Shown: positions 51,821 through 59,346 of the stretch, piece after piece
Layout of the letters: the number at the start of each line of letters is the position of its first letter
How positions within the stretch are numbered: position 1 is the stretch's first letter
Assembly (NCBI RefSeq): GCF_002838065.1
Contig: NZ_PIZU01000026.1
Span: 1 to 64,000 of the forward strand
Reading direction: 5' to 3'
Length of the DNA: 64,000 bases
Source: Mycobacterium hubeiense
GTDB lineage: Bacteria > Actinomycetota > Actinomycetes > Mycobacteriales > Mycobacteriaceae
Notes under the pieces: generated by a model
What the model saw: the letters and a program-made list of their open reading frames with translations, nothing else
Database searches by the model: none
What the model was told of the DNA's origin: nothing
Program-made: the position numbers and the translations under genes

Positions 51821-52702
51821 CTACTTCTCCAGCGTGAACTGGTTGACGTCGATATAACCCACGCGGAACATCTCGGCGCAACCGGTGAGGTATTTCATGT
51901 AGCGCTCGTAGACCTCTTCGGACTGGATCTTGATGGCCTCGTCCTTGTGGGCCTCAAGCGCCGCCGCCCAGATGTCGAGCGTTTTGGCGTAGTGCGGCTG
52001 CAGCGACTGCACCCGCGTCACCCGGAAACCGCCCGCCGTGGCGTGCTCTTCGACCATCGGGATCGACGGCAGCCGTCCGCCCGGGAAGATCTCGGTCACA
52101 ATGAACTTGACGAAGCGGGCGAACGTGAACGACAGCGGCAGGCCCTTCTCGATCATCTCCGTCGGGTGCAGCCCAGTGATGGTGTGCAGCAACATGATTC
52201 CGTCTTCGGGCAGCACGTCGTGTGCCATCTTGAAGAAGTCGTCGTAGCGTTCGTGGCCGAAGTGTTCGAAGGCGCCGATGGACACGATGCGGTCGACGGG
52301 CTCGTCGAACTGCTCCCAGCCAGACAGAAGCACGCGCTTGGTGCGCGGGCTGTCCATCTCGTCGAACATCTTCTGCACGTGGGCGGCCTGGTTCTTCGAC
52401 AGCGTCAGACCGACGACGTTGACGTCATACTTCTCGATGGCGCGGCGCATGGTGGCGCCCCAGCCGCAGCCCACGTCGAGCAACGTCATGCCGGGCTGCA
52501 GCCCCAGCTTGCCCAGCGCCAGGTCGATCTTGGCGATTTGCGCCTCTTCCAGCGTCATGTCGTCGCGTTCGAAGTACGCGCAGCTGTAGGTCTGGGTCGG
52601 GTCCAGGAACAACCGGAAGAAGTCGTCGGACAGGTCGTAGTGCGCCTGCACATCTTCGAAGTGCGGCTTGAGGCTGTCCTGGTCCTTCGGGGGATTGGCC
52701 AT
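51821..52702 (-). CDS. Cyclopropane mycolic acid synthase-family methyltransferase
   Basis: 293 aa. SAM motif LLDVGCGWGATMRRAIEKY, active-site SIGAFEHFGHERYDDFF and C-terminal TGCAEMFRVGYIDVNQFTL are those of mycolic acid methyltransferases (CmaA/MmaA/PcaA). The TITGLHPTEMIEKGLPLSFT region looks closer to CmaA2/MmaA4 than to PcaA. These enzymes cyclopropanate or methoxylate meromycolate double bonds. Start ATG 52702 is six bases after a -10 box, so the mRNA may be leaderless. Confidence 0.93.
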   Translation of the reverse strand: MANPPKDQDSLKPHFEDVQAHYDLSDDFFRLFLDPTQTYSCAYFERDDMTLEEAQIAKIDLALGKLGLQPGMTLLDVGCGWGATMRRAIEKYDVNVVGLTLSKNQAAHVQKMFDEMDSPRTKRVLLSGWEQFDEPVDRIVSIGAFEHFGHERYDDFFKMAHDVLPEDGIMLLHTITGLHPTEMIEKGLPLSFTFARFVKFIVTEIFPGGRLPSIPMVEEHATAGGFRVTRVQSLQPHYAKTLDIWAAALEAHKDEAIKIQSEEVYERYMKYLTGCAEMFRVGYIDVNQFTLEK

Positions 52703-52724
52703 CGTGACAGCGTACGATTCTGCG
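52703..52724. promoter_or_regulatory. Overlapping bidirectional leaderless promoter
   Basis: Between the two start codons there are only 22 bp. On the plus strand TACGAT (52713-52718) is six bases before GTG 52725. On the minus strand TACGCT (52714 to 52709) is six bases before ATG 52702. The two -10 boxes share the same TA base pairs at 52713-52714 and the centre is CGTACG. Confidence 0.65.
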
Positions 52725-53090
52725 GTGCACCGCAGATACTCAATGCCGCTGGCGCTCGCCGGCGCCCTGGCCACATCCGCTGTCATGCTGGCCGCCCCAG
52801 CTCAGGCCGAACCCGCCGAGGACGCCTTCCTGGCGGCGCTGACCGAAGCCGGAATCGGCGCCGCGGACCCGGCGCAGGCGGTGGCACTGGGTCAGTCGGT
52901 CTGCCCGATGCTGGCCGAGCCGGGCCAGACCGCGGCCGATGTGGCTGCGAAGGTGGCCGAGACCGGTGGCATGCCACTCGGCGTGGGCACGATGTTCACC
53001 GGCCTGGCGATCTCCATGTTCTGCCCGGCAATGGTGTCGTCGATCGGGTCGGGGGCGTCACCGATTCCCCTGTCAATTCTGGGTTTCTGA
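52725..53090 (+). CDS. DUF732-family secreted protein
   Basis: 121 aa. The signal peptide MHRRYSMPLALAGALATSAV ends near APAQA-EPAED. The DUF732 core has FLAALTEAGIGAADPAQAVA, then Cys in SVCPMLAE and a second in SMFCPAMV. Such small exported proteins are numerous in mycobacteria and have no known function. GTG 52725 is chosen for leaderless spacing from TACGAT; GTG 52704 would overlap the -10. The 3' end overlaps the SGNH gene by 95 bases. Confidence 0.82.
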   Translation: MHRRYSMPLALAGALATSAVMLAAPAQAEPAEDAFLAALTEAGIGAADPAQAVALGQSVCPMLAEPGQTAADVAAKVAETGGMPLGVGTMFTGLAISMFCPAMVSSIGSGASPIPLSILGF

Positions 53091-53850
53091 GTAACGCGAG
53101 CTGCGGCCGCCGGGGCTGGCGGCCCTCGCTGCTGGAGCGGCCGCGGATGTGTCGCCAGAGCCATGGCATCAGCATGTTGCGGGTCCACAACAGTTGCGAG
53201 TAGGCCCGCGAGCGGGGCGATGACGGGTCGACGCCCGCCGTTGCATGTGCCCAGTCATGACTGCTGCCCGGCAACGCCAGCGCCTCGGCCGCCGCGGCGG
53301 CGAAAAGGATGTGTCCATTGGTAGATCCGTGCACCCGGTCGGCGCTCCAGGTGTCGGGCTCCGACATCGACGGCGCGATGTAGAGGTCGACGAGGCGAAA
53401 GCCGTGCCGGTCGGTCGCGGACCGGATCGCGTCGTTGATTTTGCGCACCCGCCCGGCGAGCAGCCGCCCGACCGGCAAGATACGGGTGATGTCGGGAAAG
53501 GTGGTCGTCACGACGGTCGCCCCGGATGCCGCGAGTTTCGCGTAGAGGTCGTCGAGATCGGCCAGGGCACGGTCGAAATGCCGTCCTGGCCGCGTCACGT
53601 CGTTCATGCCCACGCACACGGTGACCAGATCCGGCTGCATCGCCAGCGCCACCGGCAACTGCTCGTCGAGGACGTGGCGCACCCGTCGACCGCGCACGGC
53701 GAGATTCGCGTACCTCAGACCTGGGCAGAGTGACTCCAGCATCGCGGCCAGCCGGTCGGCGAAACCGACGAGGGCGCCCGTTTCGTCGACGTCCCACAGG
53801 CCCTCGGTCTGGCTGTCACCGATCGCGACATACCGGGAGTATCGCGCCAC
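52996..53850 (-). CDS. SGNH/GDSL-family hydrolase
   Basis: 284 aa. Block I is YVAIGDSQTEG with Ser, block II is ANLAVRGR, block III is VTVCVGMNDVTRP and block V has Asp-His in WSADRVHGSTNGH, giving an esterase/lipase. The usual family ends near residue 230; the last ~50 residues are Arg/Pro/Ser-rich and run antisense over the DUF732 gene. GTG 53850 lies 7 bases after TAAAGT (minus strand), a leaderless-type promoter. Confidence 0.86.
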   Translation of the reverse strand: MARYSRYVAIGDSQTEGLWDVDETGALVGFADRLAAMLESLCPGLRYANLAVRGRRVRHVLDEQLPVALAMQPDLVTVCVGMNDVTRPGRHFDRALADLDDLYAKLAASGATVVTTTFPDITRILPVGRLLAGRVRKINDAIRSATDRHGFRLVDLYIAPSMSEPDTWSADRVHGSTNGHILFAAAAAEALALPGSSHDWAHATAGVDPSSPRSRAYSQLLWTRNMLMPWLWRHIRGRSSSEGRQPRRPQLALLRNPELTGESVTPPTRSTTPLPGRTWRSPGR

Positions 53851-53857
53851 GGACGCG

Positions 53858-53863
53858 ACTTTA
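53858..53863 (-). promoter_or_regulatory. Leaderless-type -10 box of the SGNH gene
   Basis: On the minus strand TAAAGT is followed by seven bases and GTG 53850, matching TANNNT-N7-start. Confidence 0.5.
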
Positions 53864-53984
53864 GGGTGTGGTGACGGACTCGGCTACCGCAGTTCGGTTC
53901 GCGTTGCTGCCGACTGCCCCGGCGAAGCCAAATACGTTATGGTGATTCGTGCCAGACGCAGTCGGGGGACATGAAGGGGACACG

Positions 53985-54134
53985 ATGGCACGCGTGAGCG
54001 ACGACATGCTCCGCGAAGTTGGCAGCGAACTTGCACAGTTCAAACAAGCGTCAGGCCACCACAGCGTCTATGCGGCGGCGCACCTCGCCGGGGCGGTCGA
54101 AGCACTGCTCGAAGAGGCCGACTGGGACGAGTAG
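53985..54134 (+). CDS. Small conserved hypothetical protein
   Basis: 49 aa: MARVSDDMLREVGSELAQFK, then a helical acidic end (EALLEEADWDE). GAAGGGGAC precedes ATG 53985. GTG 53949, five bases after TATGGT, would add 12 residues. I do not recognise a family; a helical partner or adaptor peptide is possible. Confidence 0.6.
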   Translation: MARVSDDMLREVGSELAQFKQASGHHSVYAAAHLAGAVEALLEEADWDE

Positions 54135-54187
54135 CCGTCGTTCTAAGGTTGCGGCAGTGCGCATCTCGTGATGAGAGGATGCTCGGT

Positions 54188-54679
54188 ATGCCGAAGCTGA
54201 GCGCCGGGCTGCTGTTGTACCGGATCACCGACGGCATCGTCGAAGTGCTGATCGGGCATCCCGGCGGACCGTTCTGGGCGCGTAAGGACGAAGGTGCGTG
54301 GTCGATCCCGAAGGGCGAGTACACCGAGGGTGAGGATCCATGGGCGGTGGCCCTGCGCGAGTTCGCCGAGGAACTCGGCAAGACTGCGCCGCAGGGACCG
54401 CGCATCGACTTCGAACCGTTGCGGCAGCCCAGCGGCAAGATCATCACCGCGTTCGCGGTGCGGGGCGACCTGGATTTGGACGGCACGGTCAGCAACACCT
54501 TCACGATGGAGTGGCCGAAGGGCTCCAAAAACGTCAGGGAGTATCCCGAAATCGACCGCGTGGGTTGGTTTTCCGTCGATGAGGCGCGGTCGAAGCTGCT
54601 GAAGGGTCAGCGTCCGTTGCTCGATCGGTTGATGGATGCGCTCGAAGGCGGCGAACCGGCCGCGTCTCGATCGCATTGA
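54188..54679 (+). CDS. NUDIX hydrolase
   Basis: 163 aa. The NUDIX box GEYTEGEDPWAVALREFAEELG has Gly, Glu, Arg-Glu and the two final Glu in place. The family (MutT/Ap4A-hydrolase-like, IGHPGGPFWARKDEGAWSIP) often cleaves diadenosine polyphosphates or oxidised nucleotides. TAAGGT (54144-54149) could start the mRNA at 54157. ATG 54188 or 54179 is the start. The 3' end overlaps an antisense gene by 146 bases. Confidence 0.88.
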   Translation: MPKLSAGLLLYRITDGIVEVLIGHPGGPFWARKDEGAWSIPKGEYTEGEDPWAVALREFAEELGKTAPQGPRIDFEPLRQPSGKIITAFAVRGDLDLDGTVSNTFTMEWPKGSKNVREYPEIDRVGWFSVDEARSKLLKGQRPLLDRLMDALEGGEPAASRSH

Positions 54680-55094
54680 TGGTCAACGCCCGGCCGTGAA
54701 TGCGCCATCCCGTCGGAGTGAGCAGGTATTCGTCGTCGTAGCGAAGGTGCCAGATCAGATCGGTCGCCTCGTCGTCGACGACGCTCCAGTGATGTGCGAT
54801 GGCGGTGATGCGGCCCAGCGCGTAATTCGCGTCAGGTCCCTCGGCGTAAACCTCGCCGACGATCGCGTGCTCGGTGCGGGCGATCGTGGCCAGTTGCGCC
54901 ATCGCCGCACGGACACCGTCGTGGCCGTGGTGGTGGCGCACCGGCTCGAGATGTCTCGGCGGGTCGGGCAACCGTAATTCGGCTGTGTCGGTGAATAATT
55001 GGGCGACATCGTCGAATCTGCGGTCGTCGACGGCGGCGGCGTACAGGTGGACGAGATCGGTCAGTGCCAGCCGGTCCGCGACGCTGAGCTTCAC
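54534..55094 (-). CDS. SnoaL/NTF2-like protein with an antisense-overlapping tail
   Basis: 186 aa. The first ~140 residues are a SnoaL_4-type domain: VADRLALTDLVHLYAAAVDD, RHHHGHDGVRAAMAQLATIA, TGWRIHGRALTINAIETRPV. Most relatives end soon after TINAIETRPV. Here the frame continues ~45 residues of Arg/Ala/Thr-rich sequence inside the NUDIX gene, so the true stop may have been lost. GTG 55094 start. Confidence 0.78.
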   Translation of the reverse strand: MKLSVADRLALTDLVHLYAAAVDDRRFDDVAQLFTDTAELRLPDPPRHLEPVRHHHGHDGVRAAMAQLATIARTEHAIVGEVYAEGPDANYALGRITAIAHHWSVVDDEATDLIWHLRYDDEYLLTPTGWRIHGRALTINAIETRPVRRLRAHPSTDRATDADPSAASTAPHRRKTNPRGRFRDTP

Positions 55095-55118
55095 GGCCGG
55101 AATAGTACAGACGCGTTG

Positions 55119-55165
55119 CTATGCCGAGGTTTGAAGTTATATATCCACTCGAATCCTCGGCATAG
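55119..55165. promoter_or_regulatory. 11-bp inverted repeat between divergent genes
   Basis: CTATGCCGAGG (55119-55129) pairs exactly with CCTCGGCATAG (55155-55165) across 25 bases that include an A/T-rich core (GTTATATATCC). It lies between the NTF2-like and PlsC-like starts and looks like an operator for both. Confidence 0.5.
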
Positions 55166-55204
55166 TCGCCGAACGCCGGTTTGCGACCGCGTGGTGGTGT
55201 CAAT

Positions 55205-56059
55205 ATGAGCGACATGGCAGGGTTCGGCGACGTCCTCGGGTGGGTCAGGCATCAAGTCGCGTCTCGGGTGCCCAAGGCCGATCTGGACAGTCGCGATCCG
55301 GATTACATTCGTGACCAGTTGCCGGGCACCTGGCTCCTTGCCTCGCTGTACTTTCGCGCCGACGTGCGGGGCCTCGACCGGATCCCCCCGAAGGGCGCGG
55401 TGCTGTTGGTGGGCAACCACAGTGGGGGCAACGTGCCGCCGGACACCTTCGTGTTCACGCTGGCCTTCTGCTCCTACTTCGGGGTGGAGCGGCCGTTCTA
55501 CCAATTGGCCCACAACCTGGTGGTGACGGCGCCGCCGCTGGGCTTCCTGCGCAAGTTCGGCACGGTCGCCGCCAACCCGGAGAACGCGAAGATGGCGCTG
55601 GGTTCCGGTGCCGCACTGCTCGTCTATCCCGGCGGGGATTACGAGGTGTTCCGGCCTTCGTGGAAGCGTCACGAGGTCGATTTCGGCGGCCGCAAGGGCT
55701 ACGTACGCCTGGCCCGTGAGGCGGGTGTGCCCATCGTGCCGGTGGCCAGCGTCGGCGGACAGGAGACGGCGTTGTTCCTCGACCGCGGGCAGTGGCTGGC
55801 CAGGCTGCTGATGGTCGACAAGTTGCTGCGGCTGAAGAGCGTGCCGATTTCGCTGGCGTTGCCGTGGGGGCTGAACATCAGCGACCTGGCCGGGCACATC
55901 CCGCTGCCCGCCAAGATCGTGGTCGAGGTGCAGGAACCCATCGACGCCAACGAGATTGGGGTCGCCGACGATGACACGATCAACGACAAGGTGCTCTCGA
56001 GTCTGCAGGCCGGCGTGGACCGGCTGGCGGCCGAGCGACGATTCCCGGTGATCGGCTGA
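55205..56059 (+). CDS. Lysophospholipid acyltransferase-family (PlsC-like) protein
   Basis: 284 aa. The acyltransferase motif HxxxxD-like block is LLVGNHSGGNVPPDTFVF (wider His-Asp spacing than standard). The glycerophosphate-binding region is LLVYPGGDYEVFRPSWKR, and later GVPIVPVASVGGQE is seen. It acylates a lysolipid or glycerol lipid at the membrane. ATG 55205 gives MSDMAGFGDVLGWVRHQVAS. Its TGA overlaps the first ATG of the repeat array (TGATG). Confidence 0.85.
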   Translation: MSDMAGFGDVLGWVRHQVASRVPKADLDSRDPDYIRDQLPGTWLLASLYFRADVRGLDRIPPKGAVLLVGNHSGGNVPPDTFVFTLAFCSYFGVERPFYQLAHNLVVTAPPLGFLRKFGTVAANPENAKMALGSGAALLVYPGGDYEVFRPSWKRHEVDFGGRKGYVRLAREAGVPIVPVASVGGQETALFLDRGQWLARLLMVDKLLRLKSVPISLALPWGLNISDLAGHIPLPAKIVVEVQEPIDANEIGVADDDTINDKVLSSLQAGVDRLAAERRFPVIG

Positions 56060-56250
56060 TGAGCGCTTGCGCGAAGAAGAGAGAGCCCTGATGAGCGCTT
56101 GCGCGAAGAAGAGAGAGCCCTGATGAGCGCTTGCGCGAAGAAGAGAGGGCCCTGATGAGCGCTTGCGCGAAGAGGAGAGGGCCGCGATGAGCGCTTGCGC
56201 GAAGAAGAGAGGGCCGCGATGAGCGCTTGCGCGAAGAAGAGAGAGCCGCG
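56059..56250 (+). repeat. Six tandem 32-bp repeats, each a coupled mini-ORF (MIRU-like)
   Basis: Units start at 56059, 56091, 56123, 56155, 56187 and 56219, all beginning ATGAGCGCTTGCGCGAAGA. Only 1-3 bases vary per copy. Each unit opens with ATG, encodes a 10-11-residue peptide such as MSACAKKREP, and ends at a stop that overlaps the next ATG (TGATG in copies 1-3, ATGA in 4-6). The chain links the PlsC-like stop to the SRPBCC ATG. The purine-rich GAAGAAGAGAGAG is a Shine-Dalgarno-like element in every copy. This matches the design known for mycobacterial interspersed repetitive units. Confidence 0.92.
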
Positions 56251-56685
56251 ATGAGGGTCGAGAGGCACTGCGTCATCGACGCCGACCGCGACCGGGTGTG
56301 GAAGGTCGTCACCGACCCCGACTGCTATCCGGAGTTCATCTCGAGCCTGGAGCGCTGGGAGACCATCACCGAAGGACCGATGCGGATCGGGTCGCGCTAC
56401 ACCGTGCATTGGAAGATCGGCTCGGTGCCGATCGGCGGCGTCGTCGAGGTGGTCGAGTTCGACCCGTCGCGGGATCTTGCATGGATCGGGATTACCGGGG
56501 TGTCGCAGCGCGGGCGGTTCCGCCTGCGCGAGGCCGGCGACGGCCGCACCCGGCTCACCTTTCGCCTGGCTTACGAATCGGCGGGCAGCATCCTGGGGTT
56601 CATCGCCGACCGCGTGGCAGCGCGAGAGGTCGGTCGCAACATGGACAAAACGCTGACCCGCCTGCGCAATCTGGTCGAAGGCTAG
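56251..56685 (+). CDS. SRPBCC-family (polyketide cyclase/lipid-transport) protein
   Basis: 144 aa. The START-like fold begins RVERHCVIDADRDRVWKVVT and continues DPDCYPEFISSLERWETI, with a C-terminal helix EVGRNMDKTLTRLRNLV. Such proteins bind hydrophobic ligands. The ATG overlaps the stop of the last repeat mini-ORF, so its translation depends on coupling through the array. It ends convergently with the next gene (4-base overlap). Confidence 0.85.
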   Translation: MRVERHCVIDADRDRVWKVVTDPDCYPEFISSLERWETITEGPMRIGSRYTVHWKIGSVPIGGVVEVVEFDPSRDLAWIGITGVSQRGRFRLREAGDGRTRLTFRLAYESAGSILGFIADRVAAREVGRNMDKTLTRLRNLVEG

Positions 56686-57098
56686 GCCGGCGGCGGTGGC
56701 GCGCCCGCGCCGGGTGCGCCCTGAATCGGCACCACAGGCGTCGGTGTCACCGTGGTGACGCCGTTGGATCCGACGGTCGGGCCGCCGGCGGGACCGGACT
56801 CCGCGAGTTGATCGGCGGCCTCTTGGCTGCAGTCCAGCATCAGCAGCATCTTGCCGCTGGAGTTCACCTTCTGCTGGTCGACGAGGCACTGGGCCTGCGG
56901 CAACGCGCTACCGAAGGAGCCGCCGAAGGTGGCCTTGACGCCCTGTTGTTTGAGGATCGTGAGAGCCTTGGCATATGGCTCACCCACCACGTTGAGGACG
57001 TGGTTGTCGTTGGGTTCGGAGGCGGCGACGCCCGCGCCGAGCACGGCAACCGACGCCGCGCCGAGCGCGCCGACACCGAGCACAACAAGCTTGTTCAC
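56682..57098 (-). CDS. Secreted PASTA-like small protein
   Basis: 138 aa. The signal segment is VVLGVGALGAASVAVLGAGV. The PASTA-like domain has VVGEPYAKALTILKQQGVKA, with Cys in QAQCLVD and MLDCSQE that could form a disulfide. The tail is Pro/Gly/Ala-rich (PIQGAPGAGAPPPPA). GTG 57098 preceded by GGAG. It may bind the wall, as PASTA domains do, but the match is weak. Confidence 0.75.
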   Translation of the reverse strand: MNKLVVLGVGALGAASVAVLGAGVAASEPNDNHVLNVVGEPYAKALTILKQQGVKATFGGSFGSALPQAQCLVDQQKVNSSGKMLLMLDCSQEAADQLAESGPAGGPTVGSNGVTTVTPTPVVPIQGAPGAGAPPPPA

Positions 57099-57169
57099 GT
57101 GGTCTCCATCCGTAGCTGCGGTGCGAACATATCGCAGAACCACCCACTAAGAAACCGCTGCGAGGGCCG

Positions 57170-59326
57170 TCAACCGTTACGCGTCCCCGAATCCGGGGGC
57201 TGGACCTGGGCTTTCATGGTCTCGGCCAAGGCGGCCGCGCGCGGGTCGACGAAGATGTCCTCGAGCAGCACGGGTTGGCCGGCCGGATCGCACAGCGGCA
57301 CCCGCCAATTCGGATACTCATCGGTGGTGCCGGGCTGATTCTGGGTCCGCACGTCGCCCACCGCATCGGCCAGCGACAGCGCGAGCAGCCGCGAGGGTGT
57401 CCGGCCCAGATACCGGTAAAGCGCTGTCACGATCTCGTCGGTGTCGGCATCGGAGTCACCCAGCAACCCGGCCCGCCGTAGCTCCGCCAGCCAGGCGGCC
57501 TGCGCGGCCCGGTCATCGGCGAGTTCCTCGTCGGCCGGGCGGGTCAGCAGGCCGAGCCGCTCGCGTAACCGCACATGTTCTCCGGCCAGGTAGCCGGCCG
57601 TCGGGGGCAGGTCATGGGTGGTGACCGACGACAAACAGTATTCGCGCCAGCGGTGCGCCTCGAGCGGACCGCCGTGACCGTCGCGGTCGAGCTCGAACCA
57701 CAGGATCGAGGTGCCGAACAGCCCGCGGTCGCGCAGGTAGTCCCGGACCCACGGTTCGACGGTGCCGAGGTCCTCGCCGACGACAAGCGCGCCGGCCCGA
57801 TGGGCCTCGAGCGCGACAATGCCGATCATCGCCTCATGGTCGTAGCGCACATAGGTGCCCTCGGTCGGCGCTGACCCCTTGGGAATCCACCACAACCGGA
57901 ACAACCCGATGATGTGGTCGATGCGCACTGCTCCCGCGTGCCGCAGCACCGCGTTGACCAACGCGCGGAACGGTTCGTAGGCCTGCGCGGTGAGCTGATC
58001 GGGTCGCCACGGCGGCTGTGACCAGTCCTGTCCGAGTTGGTTGAACTCGTCGGGCGGCGCGCCCGCCGTGACCCCGAGGGCCAGCACATCCTGCATGGCC
58101 CACGCATCGGCACCGTTGGGGTCGACGCCGACGGCGAGGTCCGCCATGAGGCCGAGGTCCATCCCGGCCTGCACGGCGCTCGCCTGCGCGCTGGTCAGTT
58201 GGTCGTCGAGTTGCCATTGCAGCCACCGGTGGAAGTCCACGGCGTCGGCGTTGGCCGCGGCGAAGTCGGCGACTGCGGAGTTGGCCGGATGCCGCAAGTC
58301 GTGGGGCCAGTCGTGCCAATCGGCGCCGTAGGTCTCGGCCAGCGCGCACCAGGTGGCGAAGTCGTCCAGCGCACGCCCTTCCCGATTGCGGTAGGCCGCA
58401 TACGCCAACTCGCGGCCCGCGGATCGCTTGACACGCCAGAGCCGTTGCAGTGCAGCGCGTTTAGCCAACCATGCGGTGTCTCGATCGATGAGTTCGCTGC
58501 GGTCGGCGTGGGCCTGCACCGCGGCCTTGGCCTTGCGGAGGCGGCCGCGGCCGCGCATATCCGCGTATTCGGCTATCGCCTCAACGCGCAGATACATCGG
58601 GTTGACGAAGCGCCGCGAGGTGGGCAGGTAGGGGGAGGGCTCCATCGGCGCGACCGGCGCGGCCGCATGCAGGGGGTTGACGAGGATGAATCCCGCGCCA
58701 TGTCGGGAGCCGGCCCACACGGCGAGATCGGTGAGATCGGTCAGATCGCCTGTGCCCCAAGATCGTTGCGAGCGCACGCTGTAGAGCTGCGTGGCCAGGC
58801 CCCAGGTGCGCCTACCGTCCAGCCGGGTGGGCAGCGGCACCGAGGGCGGCGTGATGATGAGCGTGGTGCCGGCATCGAACGAGCCGGCCTGGGCGTGCAG
58901 CCGGTGATAGCCCAGCGGCAGATCGTCGGGCAGTTCAAAGGTGGCTTCGCCAATCAATTGACCATCGAGATCATATGGGGGCGTGAAGTTTTCGAGTTGA
59001 CGCAGACCGGTGCGCACGGTGCCGTCCTCCAGCCGGATCCAGATCCGCACCGGGTCGCCGTGGGTGACGTGCACCCAGAACGACGATGTGCTGCCCGCGC
59101 GCCCGACGATCGTCGGCGGCAGCGTATGCGACCAGTAGTCGCGGTCCTGTGCGCGTAGCGCGGCGGCGCGCTCGTCCTCCGTGGCGGCGGAGACGCCGAG
59201 CGCGGCCAACACCGCCACCAAGGTGGACTCGCCGACGGTCACGCGCCGGCCCGTCCAATCGTGGTACTCGGTGGCCACAGCGAAGCGGTGAGCGAGCTCG
59301 ATCAGCGATCCGCCCGGCTCAGTCAT
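57170..59326 (-). CDS. malQ: 4-alpha-glucanotransferase
   Basis: The 718 aa agree with mycobacterial MalQ (~724). This GH77 amylomaltase moves maltosyl units between glucans. RTWGLATQLYSVRSQRSWGTGD marks the domain entry. The catalytic Asp lies in RIDHIIGLFRLWW and Glu in LVVGEDLGTVEPWV; SVTTHDLPPTAGY completes the site. The N-terminal ~160 residues form the usual beta extension. It starts 20 bases after the lysA-like gene and is probably cotranscribed with it. Confidence 0.95.
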   Translation of the reverse strand: MTEPGGSLIELAHRFAVATEYHDWTGRRVTVGESTLVAVLAALGVSAATEDERAAALRAQDRDYWSHTLPPTIVGRAGSTSSFWVHVTHGDPVRIWIRLEDGTVRTGLRQLENFTPPYDLDGQLIGEATFELPDDLPLGYHRLHAQAGSFDAGTTLIITPPSVPLPTRLDGRRTWGLATQLYSVRSQRSWGTGDLTDLTDLAVWAGSRHGAGFILVNPLHAAAPVAPMEPSPYLPTSRRFVNPMYLRVEAIAEYADMRGRGRLRKAKAAVQAHADRSELIDRDTAWLAKRAALQRLWRVKRSAGRELAYAAYRNREGRALDDFATWCALAETYGADWHDWPHDLRHPANSAVADFAAANADAVDFHRWLQWQLDDQLTSAQASAVQAGMDLGLMADLAVGVDPNGADAWAMQDVLALGVTAGAPPDEFNQLGQDWSQPPWRPDQLTAQAYEPFRALVNAVLRHAGAVRIDHIIGLFRLWWIPKGSAPTEGTYVRYDHEAMIGIVALEAHRAGALVVGEDLGTVEPWVRDYLRDRGLFGTSILWFELDRDGHGGPLEAHRWREYCLSSVTTHDLPPTAGYLAGEHVRLRERLGLLTRPADEELADDRAAQAAWLAELRRAGLLGDSDADTDEIVTALYRYLGRTPSRLLALSLADAVGDVRTQNQPGTTDEYPNWRVPLCDPAGQPVLLEDIFVDPRAAALAETMKAQVQPPDSGTRNG

Positions 59327-59346
59327 GACGCCAATCTTGCCGTTTC

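Noticed and set aside
56059..56250. CRISPR array
   Set aside because: Units are directly abutting 32-bp repeats with no unique spacers, and no cas genes are present; start-stop overlap explains them.
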